Position numbers and translations under genes: made by a program. Positions 1-9,735 of a DNA stretch of 64,000 bases are shown here, piece after piece. This stretch comes from Amblyomma americanum (lineage: Eukaryota > Arthropoda > Arachnida > Ixodida > Ixodidae). The notes beneath the pieces are model-generated. The model was not told the origin of the DNA, did not search any database, and saw only the letters and a list, made by a program, of their open reading frames with translations. Numbering within the stretch: position 1 is the first letter of the stretch; every line of letters begins with the position of its first letter. The DNA is taken from contig NC_135502.1 of the NCBI RefSeq assembly GCF_052857255.1, positions 155,048,599-155,112,598 on the forward strand, read 5' to 3'.

Positions 1-12
1 TTTGTATTTTAG
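1..12 (+). other. Possible 3' splice acceptor at the window edge
   Basis: A T-rich stretch ends in TAG just before the open frame of the Tnp2-like pseudogene, which reads without a stop from base 13. This fits an intron-exon boundary, but the upstream sequence is outside the window and the TAG may simply be a stop codon. Confidence 0.3.
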
Positions 13-2447
13 CTTCCAAAGGAAACCTGCCGGCGCTGGCAAGCATTGTTTGCAGCAAGCTCCAGCGAGGCTTCTGGCTTCAGTGAGACTTCTGGTTCCA
101 GCGAGACTCCTGGTTCCAGCGAGACTCCTAGCCACTTCGTTAGTGGCACTTCGTCACCCTCAATGCTGGACGATGGACAGGGTGATGTAACCAGTGCTGC
201 CTCATGCAGTGATAGTGAGGAGGATGATCCAAAGAACTGTTCAACATCTGAGATCGATTCTGCAGGTTCTGGTAACCCAATCACTTCTGGGAGCCCCGAC
301 ACTACTAAGCGTGTACTTTTTGAGGGCAGAGCTTTCAGCAATGTTGACGCATGCATCATTTTAATAGTACTGTTTTTTTTAAGTTTAAACTAACCAGAGA
401 GTGTTTGGACCAGATTTTGTTCATTTTTCAGCTCTTTTGCCATCTTCCAACACACTTGCAAACATGACATTTAAATTCTTCAAGTTGTTCCCAGGATTTC
501 AAAGAGGCACAGAAGTGCAGACACACTTTTTTTGCACAAAACTCTCAGGAATATCTCGAAGTGAACATGACAGCCTGCCCCAGCTATGATGAGGAGTGCC
601 AAGATACGCGTAGCAGTTTTTTTTATATGAGGTTGACTGACACATTACGGTCATTTCTTGAAAACAACAAAATACATAATTATTTTATGAAGATTGAGTT
701 CAGCCAGTGATCTCCCTCTGGAAGACATTGTGGATGGCGCAATGTACCAAGGCAGTGCTACCCACTCATCAGAGTTTAACTTCACGCTCCTCTGGAATAC
801 TGATAGTGTACAGGTATTCAAGAGTTTCATAAGTTTCCTTTGGCCAGTCCACTGCGTTATCCCTGAACTTCCGCCTCTCATTCGAAAAAAATTTCAAATC
901 CTGACACTCTTGTGGTTTGGTGTGAAACCATTGATAAACACATTCTGAAACCTTTGTTTGGAGTTCCGTCGCCTTGCAAATAACGGGCTTACATGGAGAC
1001 ACCCCGAAAAAGGCAAAACTGTAACATCAAATGTCTTTGCTCCTGTGTGATCAGTTGATGCTGAGGCAAGAGCGATGCTGCAAGGAATTCGGCAATTTAA
1101 TCGGTTGTATGGCTGCTCATTATGCGAGCACCCAGGAAAATCTCAACTGCTGCCAAGCAAAGGCCATGTACACGTTTACATTCCTGGGAAAACGTACACT
1201 CTAAGGAATGGTCATAGAATGAGGCGGCAAGCTGAACAAGCTGTCAGCAAAAGCCATCCGGTAAAAGTTGTTAAAGGCCCTACTATTACAAACCTCATCC
1301 CAGGTTTCGACTGCAGCACTGGCTTCGTAGTTGATTATATGCACTGTGTCCTCCTTGGGGTGGTGAGAATATTTCTCTGTCTTTGGTTTGACACTAAACA
1401 TCATGGTCAGCCATGGTACATTGGGCGCCGGGTAGATCTGGTGGACAGCAAACTTCTAGCAATTAAGCCACCAGGTTACATAACTAGAACTCCGCGTTCC
1501 CTCAAGCACAGGTGCTACTGGAAGGGTAATGAACTGCGTGGATGGCTTCTGTTTTATTGTTTTCCTGTTCTGTCTGGCATCCTACCAGATGCTTACCTGG
1601 AGCACTTTATTCTCCTTGTTAGTGGAATCTATATGTTGCTGTCAGAGTCTGTTTCTTTCGAGGAGGTTTATGTGGCAGAAAAATTGTTATTCAAATTTGT
1701 TGATGGTGTTCATGCCTTATATGGAGCACGCCACTGCTCCTTTAATGTACATCAGCTTTTGCATCTTGCTGAATCGGTGAGAAACTAGGGGCCACTCTGG
1801 TGCACATCAGCATTTCATTTTGAGAACAGGAATGGGCAATTGCTGCTCCTTATTAAAAGAACCCCGAGCATTGAAAAACAACTTTCACAATTAGTTGGCT
1901 TGAGCAATGCGCTGAGCACTCTCCAGAATGAGGTAAAGGAGATGTCTGATGTCGATTTTGTGTTACGCAAGATTGAAAGTGTTCACTTCACGAAGTTGTC
2001 GTCTAATGCTGTTATTTATCATGGTGCATCATGCCGACCAAGTGCAGTAGCCAGAAGGGCTTTAATTTCACTCTTATCTTCAATGGGCAATGTCAGTGTG
2101 TATAGAAAAGTTAATATTGGTGCACAGACATTTTCTTCTGTGCTCTATGCAAAGCAGCCGAAGCGAAACAATTTCACAGTTTTGATTTAGTTGGTGAGGA
2201 GAGAACCTTTGCATCAATTCAGTGATTTGCTAAGTATGCTGGAAAACTCTATATAGTTGTAAACAGGCTGCTTGAGCACGACGAGCAGTACATACACGGA
2301 GGGACAGGATTCGTACTGCCTCATGTTGTTTCCACATATGTAAATAGCCAGATTGATGTGATTTCAGTTCCGCCAAAGCCGACCAAATGTGTAAAGGTGC
2401 TAGATTTTGTTCGTATCTCTCCAACTTCATACGAGGCCAATTTATAA
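13..2447 (+). pseudogene. Tnp2-type (CACTA/EnSpm) transposase, decayed
   Basis: This is the remnant of a cut-and-paste transposase of the Tnp2 family. The N-terminal part (13-393) is Ser/Glu-rich with an acidic stretch (SDSEEDD). Family-typical blocks follow in order: a WNTDSVQVFKS block with WPVHCVIPELPP and LLWFGVKP (694-948), MLQGIRQFN...YGCSLCEHPG (1075-1140), DYMHCVLLGVVR (near 1335), HQLLHLAESVRN (to 1785), SAFHFENRNG (near 1810), and a C-terminal block ending SPTSYEANL at 2447. The order and wording match animal Tnp2 proteins. Lesions include TAG where the family has Trp (1786-1788), a frameshift near 2180, TGA at 2223-2225, and frame changes between 390 and 1040, some of which could be introns. 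No terminal inverted repeats were found. Family recognition is by motif memory. Confidence 0.75.
60..133 (+). repeat. 18-bp minisatellite inside the Tnp2 N-terminus
   Basis: About four imperfect copies of an 18-bp unit (core GGTTCCAGCGAGACTCCT) encode repeated six-residue SGSSET/P units. The unit is a multiple of three, so the frame is kept. It lies in the low-complexity N-terminal part of the transposase remnant. Confidence 0.75.
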
Positions 2448-2789
2448 CTTACAAAGGCAGAAAAATGCATTGAGCAGTGTGTTTATTCGCATAAAAACAC
2501 CAAAATGTGGGGAGTTGTACGTGCAGTCCGTGGGAGTCGCTCCACAAGTTCTTTGTTCATGTGTTCTTAGCTACAGGCGCTGTAACATTTGCTGCTAATC
2601 TCTTTCAGTGGCGTTAATGCAAGAACACTTTTCTGCAGTCCCTGGTGGTAGTAGTACGAGGACGCTTCATTAAAATCCGTCTTCTAGTTCATAATGCGCC
2701 TTTAACTTGTTCAATTTAAAAGGTGTCATGTTCGAAAGAAATCGTGGAATGTCTTGTTTTTCAAACGAAAAGATCATTTTTCACATTAT
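2448..2789. other. No gene seen
   Basis: Sequence after the Tnp2 stop. Short open frames exist but none has a recognisable domain or a consistent conserved frame. It may hold the 3' untranslated part of the transposon. Confidence 0.5.
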
Positions 2790-3062
2790 CCCCACCAACA
2801 ATGATGCACCTGTGTAGATAAACGAGCGTTTGTGTACTGTCAGGAAATGAGCTTGCTGCTGACTACACCAACTACGCGTCACATTAGCGAACTTATTCCT
2901 AGACACAAAGTGCATGCCCTTCAGCTCTTCCTTCAGCTTTGGCAACAGCAATAAGTCACATGGCACTACATCTGGACTATCTGGAATTATATTTATCACT
3001 TGGTAGCTGACATGACAGCGCTTGGCCGTGCTTGGCCACACGTTTGAAGACAACTGCCACAT
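2790..3062 (-). pseudogene. mariner/Tc1-type transposase C-terminal fragment
   Basis: A 93-codon minus-strand frame carries DSPDVVPCDLLLLPKLKEEL, which matches the last part of mariner transposases (consensus form SPDLAPCDYFLFPKLKE..L). The second Asp of the D,D(34)D catalytic triad would be the Asp of PCD. The N-terminal helix-turn-helix and the first catalytic Asp are not recognisable, although the minus frame extends to about 3411 without clear family motifs. After the block the frame runs through a plausible C-terminal region ending near GASLLVG. No inverted repeats were located. A decayed fragment; the alternative is another DDE transposase sharing the PCD block. Confidence 0.6.
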
Positions 3063-4780
3063 TAAAGAAGGTGCAGTTGTGGGATGTTATGCCTAAGAGC
3101 GTATATTCCAGACATAGTGCCATATGTGGCTCACCGCTAGCCCAAAGCTGTGTAGTAACAATTGAAAGGCATGCGCTTTTTGTGTGACAGTAGACTGACC
3201 AATTCACTGCGTAAATCTCCAGCGGCCAGCCCCAATCAACTCTGATGGTGTACAAACACCAGTGTATCGATAATGCAAGTTCTTTGTTCCTATGGTAACA
3301 TAAAAAATGAACTTTTTTATTGAAGGAAAATGTTTCAAGCTTTCTTGGGATTGCGGAATCTTTGTATTTGAACAGACCAGATATTACAGATGTTACAGAC
3401 CAAGAGACCAAACTTTATGAACGGCCCTTGTATATGTGTGATTATATATATTTGGCTTGTTTTCCTTGAATGTCTCTTGTACAATTTGTTTTATCTGCTG
3501 CACAAGATGCAGTTGTTTTTCAGCTGCTCAACAAAGATTTCATGATAAATTTCTCAAGTACAGCCTGATTTATGCTGTGTTGGCACCGGTATGAGCTTCA
3601 TGATGCCTGTGTATTGATTTGTTGTAAGGGATATTTCATCTGCTGCTTTGCGGTTTTGCACGCTTTCAAAATAAACATTGCGAAAACCCTTTTCGGTTTA
3701 ACCTTTACTTTCTGGAAACACGTGTACGTCACACACATCTGAATATTAGTGTTCATTGCTTTTCAACAGGCATGGAAAGTTTCCCTTAGCTTTTTTTCTG
3801 TGGGCTGGTTTTAGTGTGGGCAGTTAGCACATAAAAGCTCGTTATGCTCTCACTGGGTTTTCGACTACATTTGCTCTATTGCACATCGTTGTTATCACAG
3901 TCAAGAGAAATATTTTCTTGAAATTTCTCTCGTTGCTTAAAAATATGCTGTCGAGTGCAGATGGCTGCTGCTGTAAACAAATTGTCATGTTTTCATGCTT
4001 TATACATAGTGTTCAATATCTATCTATCCAGGTTCCAAAAACCGGTTTGCAAATTACAGGACTCTTTGGGCTCAAATGCGACCACAAGGTACCTTGTGAT
4101 AGTCTGTTTTTCGGTATGTAATGTAACGTGAACTTGCCTGCAGTTTACACAATCGGCGAAAGATGGCAATCAGCTGCGGCAGCACTTTTCATCGTGGCGA
4201 GCAGAGCAGCTGGTTCCGCAAGCTGCATCATGTGGCCAACTGCGAGGCCCGTCTGTACCCTAGCTCTCCGGGCACTGCAGCGCAGTTAGCCAGATGGCAC
4301 AACCTGTAAAATTGGCTGCTTCTCTTGTTGACAACTTTCGACGAAAAGTTGTGCCGCAGCCGACTGCAGCTTCCGATTCTGGAAAATGCAGGTGTTAAAT
4401 TATTATCAGAAAATGTAGACCTAGTCAATTTGCCCGCAGTTAGCTTTTGGTTCCAAACTCTCCAGTATTATGAGCAGGGGAATTTTTTATAGCGTGGACA
4501 GATAAACATGGATCACCTGGTATAATGATGTGCATGTGAAACCCAAAGTATAATTATGTCAGCATACATACATGCTTACAAGAATTATTTTGAAATATTG
4601 AGAGTCCTAGCTTCCCTAAATTCAACACAAATATATATGTCAAAACTAAATATGTAGCTAGGCCAATGCTGAATGTTTCATAAAAATTGAAGCTGGGCCA
4701 CATTATGCCAATATTGAATATATTGCGTATACCGTAGATGAATTAAAGCTAAATGTATTGCTGCATAATGTCCCTATGGT
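3063..4780. other. Intergenic; no gene recognised
   Basis: About 1.7 kb of AT-rich sequence. The minus frame at 2977-3411 may be the eroded upstream part of the mariner copy. No RNA gene, splice-supported exon or repeat array was recognised. Confidence 0.45.
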
Positions 4781-4784
4781 GCCC

Positions 4785-5195
4785 AGATATGGCAGATATA
4801 GCCCAGATATAGCCCTGATTTGGTCGTATGAGGTCGCAATGCGCCCAGATATGGCCCTGATCTGGCTGTATAAGTTCGTGACAACGCCAGATATGGCCCT
4901 GATCTGGCCATATAAGGCCGTGACGATGCCACATAAAGCCCTGATCTGGCCATATAAGGTCGTCACGATGCCACATATGCCCTGATCTGGCCATATAAGG
5001 TCCCGTTACTCGTTCAGATATGGATTATATTTTGCCTGATATAGTCAAATCTGAGCCATAAAATTGCAACAGTTCGCACATATATGGCCATATATGGCCT
5101 GATTTTGACCTTTATCTGCCCAGATATGGGTTAATTTGCGGCCTTATATATTTATATCTGGCCGCATATAAAGCATATCTGGACCAGATATGGAA
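4785..5195. repeat. Degenerate ~42-bp satellite with CArG-like words
   Basis: The words GATATGG, CTGATCTGG and CATATAAGG recur in a ~42-bp period. The clearest copies lie between 4849 and 5000 and carry CCATATAAGG at 4908-4917, 4950-4959 and 4991-5000 (spacing 42 and 41 bp). A related CCATATATGG lies at 5088-5097. Flanking copies are eroded into AT-rich palindromic words (CCAGATATGG). The overlapping open frames on both strands come from the repeat itself and are not taken as coding. Confidence 0.8.
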
Positions 5196-5209
5196 TTTTC
5201 GTAAGGGTT

Positions 5210-5400
5210 TACCTCGACGTAGCGGGTCAGGTAGTCGGTCTCTATGATGATCCACTTATTTCTAGACGTTGATTTAGGGAAAGGGCGAAGCAAGACCATG
5301 CCATGCTACTGAAAGGGTCTTCGGGGGTTCATTGGGGTTCAGAAATCCTGCTGGTTGGGTGGGAGGAGTCTTTCGCCGCTGACAATCTCGACAGGTTTTC
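5210..5400 (-). pseudogene. gypsy-1 integrase fragment (zinc-finger end to core start)
   Basis: Read on the minus strand, this gives CRDCQRRKTPP, a proline-rich linker, and, after a frameshift, NKWIIIETDYLTRYVE. These are the second Cys pair of the HHCC zinc finger and the start of the DDE catalytic core of Ty3/gypsy integrase, including its first catalytic Asp (TDYLTRY). The fragment is cut at both ends, by the satellite on the left and by LINE-1 on the right. Confidence 0.8.
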
Positions 5401-5770
5401 CTCCAGTGGGCGCGGCGGAGGTATAGCGACAATGTCGCTCACGAATCCTTTTCTGTTTTACGTCCTGGCCGTGCTTTTCAACTGCCCGACACCTTCAACC
5501 GCCGAGGCACGCTGCAGCCTTTCTGCGACAGTGGAGAAGGATTACTGCATGATCAAGCCTACCAGTCCCCAAAAATGCGACATCAATGACATGTTCCTGA
5601 CCATGCGCACTTGGATGTCACCACCTGCCTGACATCCCTTGCCGACATCGGTTACGTGAGCGCCCTGGCAGTGTAAAAGAGCGACAACTTCACGTATCCC
5701 TGCCAGTGGGCGCGGCGGAGGCATAGAGATAATGTCGCTCACGAATCCTTTTCTGTTTTTCATCCTGTTG
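5401..5770 (+). repeat. Tandem leader repeat of LINE-1
   Basis: A ~65-bp segment beginning CAGTGGGCGCGGCGGAGG occurs at 5404-5467 and again at 5704-5767, about 300 bp apart, in direct orientation. Each copy includes an ATG in MSLTNPFLFYV-like context. The arrangement resembles 5' monomer repeats that carry internal promoters in other LINEs; promoter activity here is inference. The first copy continues into a 66-codon open frame that ends at 5632. Confidence 0.6.
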
Positions 5771-5875
5771 AGAGCCGATCACCTTGCGTACGTCTATCGC
5801 AGTAACAATGTCTTCCTTTTGCTTCTGCCGTGCCCACGGTCTTTGAATGATATGCTTACTATGATTTACTATTGA

Positions 5876-6570
5876 TTTGTGAGTCTGCTGCCTTCTTGCG
5901 ATGATGTCGAAATAAATCCGGGACCATCTACTGAGGAGATGCTTTTCACTTTAATTGAGGACGTTCGTGAACTCAAAGTTTGAAAGACACTAAAAGCAAG
6001 CTGGTCGATACGTCTTCAATTGATCACACGATTGATGTGATTTCGACCACCGTGACGGATTACACATGTACAGTAGATGAACTTCAGTCAACTCTCGAGA
6101 AACTTGCTTTGAAGGTAGATGATTTGGAGAATAGGAGTAGAAGAAACAACCTGATTGTGTATGGCATATAAGAAGATACAGAAGAAAACCATCAAAGCCT
6201 TGAGAAGATCGTTTGTGAAAATATGCTGGCCGACACTCTGAAAGTACCAAATTTGGCGATCGAGCGTATTCATAGAATCGGTCGCCCGGCTGAAGACAAG
6301 TGCCGACCTGTAATTTTAAGCTCGTGTACGGCAGAAACAAGGCTAACATTCTCATGAATTGCAGGAAGCTGAAAGGCACAGAATATAGCATATCGGAGGA
6401 CTTCTCACAGCGGGTACACTGAATCAGGAAAAAACTATGGATTGCTACTGCTGAAAACAGAACCAATGGAGACAAAGTGATGCTGTCGTTAGATAAAATC
6501 AAAATAAATTTTAAGATGTTCCGGTGGGATAAAGCACAAGATAAATTAGTTCAACTTTGTTCAAGATGAC
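5876..6570 (+). pseudogene. LINE-1 ORF1 (nucleic-acid-binding protein) with N-terminal 2A motif
   Basis: Near its N-terminus the frame contains DVEINPGP (5903-5926), the conserved end of 2A ribosome-skipping peptides. A coiled-coil-like heptad region follows (DELQSTLEKLALKVDDLENRS), then SRRNNLIVYGI, IERIHRIGRP and RKLKGTEYSISEDFS, which match the RRM-like and C-terminal parts of L1-type ORF1p. ORF1p binds element RNA as a chaperone. Stops interrupt it at 5873-5875, near 6169 and 6419, and there are frameshifts near 5980 and 6320. If functional in the ancestor, the 2A would separate a short N-terminal leader peptide from ORF1p. Confidence 0.7.
5903..5926 (+). other. 2A-like ribosome-skipping motif (DVEINPGP)
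   Basis: The eight codons give D-V-E-I-N-P-G-P, a full match to the D-(V/I)-E-x-N-P-G-P consensus, at which the ribosome skips the bond between Gly and the final Pro. It is preceded by LLPSCD, with hydrophobic residues upstream as in other 2A peptides. 2A-like motifs are known from some APE-type LINEs. Confidence 0.8.
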
Positions 6571-6649
6571 AGCCTCAATACAACTACAGAAGGAAAGGTT
6601 TCGTGTCAATCGAAAACAGTCACACTGAAGCAGTTAAACAGGAATTTCG

Positions 6650-9522
6650 TCTTCAGAATATTAATGCTTAAAGCATTCTGAATAAAACTGAGAAACTTGA
6701 ACGTCTTTTGTTTACGTACGAGCCGGGCGTTGCAGTGCTCACTGAAACCTGGCTGCAGCATAACACCCCCGATAAAGACTTGATAACTGCTCGCACGAAA
6801 TTGTCCGCCACTACTGCAACTATAGAGGTGGTGGCGTAGCCATTGCGATAACGAAAGCAACGGATTATACTCTTCTACCACATGACAGTAGTGCTGAAAT
6901 GGTCTGGCTTCTGCTTCATACTTCCAAATACAGCATTCTCGTTGGCGCGCTTACAGGCCACCAAATTCAGACTTGAGTAAAATTGAGACACTGTATGAAC
7001 GCATGAACACAAAAAGCGATACGCGCATGTCATTTTGTGTGGTGATTTTAACTTGCCAAAGATAAACTGAGACTCGTTGAGCGTCTCGTCTTCGTACCAG
7101 CATTCTGATTTGCTACTTGATATTGCTTTTTCATTTAATTTGAAGCATGTCGTGGTTGAACCTTCGCGGGCGACTGCAACCACGAGTTCGCTTTTAAATC
7201 CTGCGCTTGTATCTGATGTTATCGACGGCCTCGGGTTTAGGTCGATATTATGCCTGGTATATCCGACCATGACCTAGTGACCTTCAAAATCAAAATGGCA
7301 CGTCTAATTACACGAAGAACAACGAAACAATTTTATGGCTTTAATAACGCTGAGGATGAAAGTATTTTAGATGTTCTTGAACAAGACTGCGACAACTTTT
7401 ATGCTGCGCAGATTGACGGTGACATGAGTCCGAATGACTTGTGGTTGGACTTTAAAAATACGGTGTACAGATGCATGCATCGGTACGTCCCGCTGAGGAA
7501 TAAAAAAAACCACTGCCAGAGTCCTTTGATTACACATGGAATACTTCTTTAAACGCCGTATAAAACGAATTTCCCACAAAACATCCAAAGTCGGACACAG
7601 TATTCTGGCATCACTTCGCATAGACTTAAGAAACAAAAAAGGTATCAAAATTTCAATACTTTAAAGTTAAACTGCACAGTTGTCTGGTTTATGTCCACGA
7701 ACCTTCTGAGCTCACCTAACAGAAAAAAAGACCCAGTAAACAAACTGACAATAAATGGTGTGGACGTTAGTGATAACCAAAAAATAGCTGCAACGTTTAA
7801 TGACTGTCTTCTGTGTTTCTGGTAGGTCATGACCGAACAACTGATTTCAGATCAGGAAATCTTCAAGTACCCTATCTTACTATAAGTGAAGCTGGCATTT
7901 TATCCGCTCTTCCTCACCTGAATATAAAGAAATCATCTGGGCCAGATGACATTCTGAATAAGTTTCATACCTGGTACGCGGAATGGTGCGCGAAATACCT
8001 CTTTATTGGGTTTTGTTTATGTGGGTTTAACGTCCCAAAGCAACTCATGCTATGAGGGACGCCGTAGTGGAGAGCTCCGGAAAGTTCGACCACCTGGGGT
8101 TCTTTAACGTGCACTGGCATCGTACAGCACAAGGGCCTCTAGAACTTCGCCTCCAACCTATTTACTATTTCAATGCTAGTCTGCATGGAGGTCCCCAGTG
8201 ATTGGAAACTGTCTAATGTTGTCCCAGTCCATGAATCTCGTAATCAGCTCCGCGTTACAAATTACAGGCCAATAAGCTTCCTGTGCACTGCAGTTAAAGT
8301 GATATAAAACTTCATTTCTAAGCACATCACAACGTTCTTGGAGGAAAACAACTTTTTAGCTCAGTCACAAGATGTTTTCGCCGTGGGTTATCAATTACGA
8401 CGCAGTTATTACATACTACCAACCATTTCTTCTCAGCTCTTGATACATCAGGGCAAACTGATGCCTTTTTCTGCATTTAAAAAAAGCGTTTGACCGATTA
8501 CTCCAGTATAAACTTTTACTTAAACTTAAGCACAACTTAGAAAATAAACTAATTCTGCAAATTCTTGACTCATACTTATCCCACCGACAGCCGTATGTGC
8601 AGATATCTGGTTCAAGTTCGTCGATCACTCCAGTGCTCTCAAGAGTGCCGCAGGGCTCAGTGCTCGGGCCACTTCTTTTTCTCGTATATTTAAATGACCT
8701 CAACGGCGATTCTCCTGTGCAATCTCGTTTTTCGCAGATAAGTGCGTAATTTATCACACAATTCTCTCCGAATGCGACCAGCTAATTATAGATAACTATA
8801 TGGGTGCTATTAGTAATTGATGCAGCAACTGGAAAATGTCGTTTAATGTTAGCAAGTGCAAACAAATGATCATAACCAGGAAATAAGTTCCGTTGATGCA
8901 CTCTAACAAAATTAACAGCGTCTCTCTTGAACGAGTAGATGAATTTCAGTACCTTGGCGCAACGATCAGTTCGAACCCAAGCTGGAGCAAGCACAATAAA
9001 AACATAACATCAGTACCATCTAAAAGACAATTGCTTTTAAAATACCGGCTAAATCATGCTTCCACTAAAACAAAGCTTGTGGCGTATACTTCCCTAGTGC
9101 GTCCATTGCTCGAATATGCTGACGTAGTATAGGAATCGCATACGAAAATGGATGCCAAATGTATAGAGCGTGTCCAAAAAAGAGCACTACGTTTCATTTT
9201 CAACGCCTATGGAAGACAGGTATCGATATCTGATCTTCTTAGCCGTTCCGGTTTACCCTCCTTGGAATTTCGTCGCAAAATGCATCGCTTAAAATTGTTA
9301 TTCGACATCGTCAATAATCACACAAGAATAGACTTTGACAATTATATGCAGTACAACAGACGACAAACTCGGCACGAACTGAGTTGTTCGCAGAAATTTT
9401 GCTGCCTACCTGCAGGCCTTCTTTCTTTTCCTCTTTTTTTCGTTGTTGACAAAGCACTGTGCAATTGTATCCCCACTCCTGCCTTGGCCACCAAAAGGTG
9501 GCTGGCAGTATTCAAGAAATAA
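6650..9522 (+). pseudogene. LINE-1 ORF2: AP endonuclease and reverse transcriptase, broken
   Basis: Endonuclease motifs: LNKTEKLERLL, AVLTETWL (near 6740), DFNLPKIN (near 7040) and GISDHDLVTF (7250-7280). RT motifs: KKSSGPDDI (near 7930), ITGQ-type NYRP block (8250), KKAFDRLLQYKLL (8480), SRVPQGSVLGPLLFLVYLND (8640-8700) and a degraded FADD region near 8735. The C-terminal part runs through FQYLGATIS (8945), SLVRPLLEYA (9100) and ERVQKRALRFIFNAYG (9165). The protein would nick target DNA and prime reverse transcription there. The SINE at 8008-8154 interrupts it between the GPDD block and the next RT block; stops and frameshifts are frequent. Confidence 0.8.
8008..8154 (-). mobile_element. tRNA-derived SINE (Ruka-like), 5'-truncated, inside LINE-1
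   Basis: It shares with the other SINEs in the window the conserved body around TTCGACCACCTGGGGTTC, TTTAACGTGCACTG and GGCCTCTAGAACTTCGCCTCC. It lacks the tRNA-related head. Flanking words (ACCTCTTTATT on the left, ACCTATTTACTA on the right) may be an eroded target duplication. Confidence 0.7.
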
Positions 9523-9549
9523 AAAAAAATGAATATCATAAAATAAAGT

Positions 9550-9735
9550 GCGACATCGACAGACAGTCGGGGCCAGTAATACTTTTTTTTAATGCGGCGG
9601 AGGGTGCGAGTAAAACCGTGATGTCCAGCTGTAGGCTCGTCGTGTGACGGCTGTAGAATGTCTTAGCAGAGAGAAGCAGGTACAACAAGGAGACAGGCTA
9701 TTTTGTTCGCTGCGAAGTTCCTTTTCATGAGGACA
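9550..9735 (-). pseudogene. gypsy-1 integrase N-terminal zinc-binding fragment
   Basis: The minus strand gives AGHHGFTRTLRRIKKKYYWPRL, the His-containing half of the HHCC zinc finger of Ty3/gypsy integrase, ending SVDVA at the LINE-1 boundary. The Cys half lies across LINE-1 at 5.38-5.40 kb. Bases 9650-9735 link RNase H to this domain and contain stops. Confidence 0.75.

Larger units (their letters stand above)
5401..9547 (+). mobile_element. LINE-1: CR1/L2-like non-LTR retrotransposon with 2A motif
   Basis: About 4.1 kb on the plus strand: repeated 5' leader, ORF1 with a 2A-like motif and an L1-ORF1p-like domain, and ORF2 with AP-type endonuclease and reverse transcriptase, ending in an A-rich tail (9522-9547). 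It sits inside the gypsy-1 integrase and contains a SINE at 8008-8154. Frames are broken at many points. Assignment to the CR1/L2 group is inferred from the APE-RT layout and ORF1 type. Confidence 0.8.

Noticed and set aside
4703..4994. Three overlapping open frames on both strands
   Set aside because: They arise from the 42-bp satellite and repeat the same short words.
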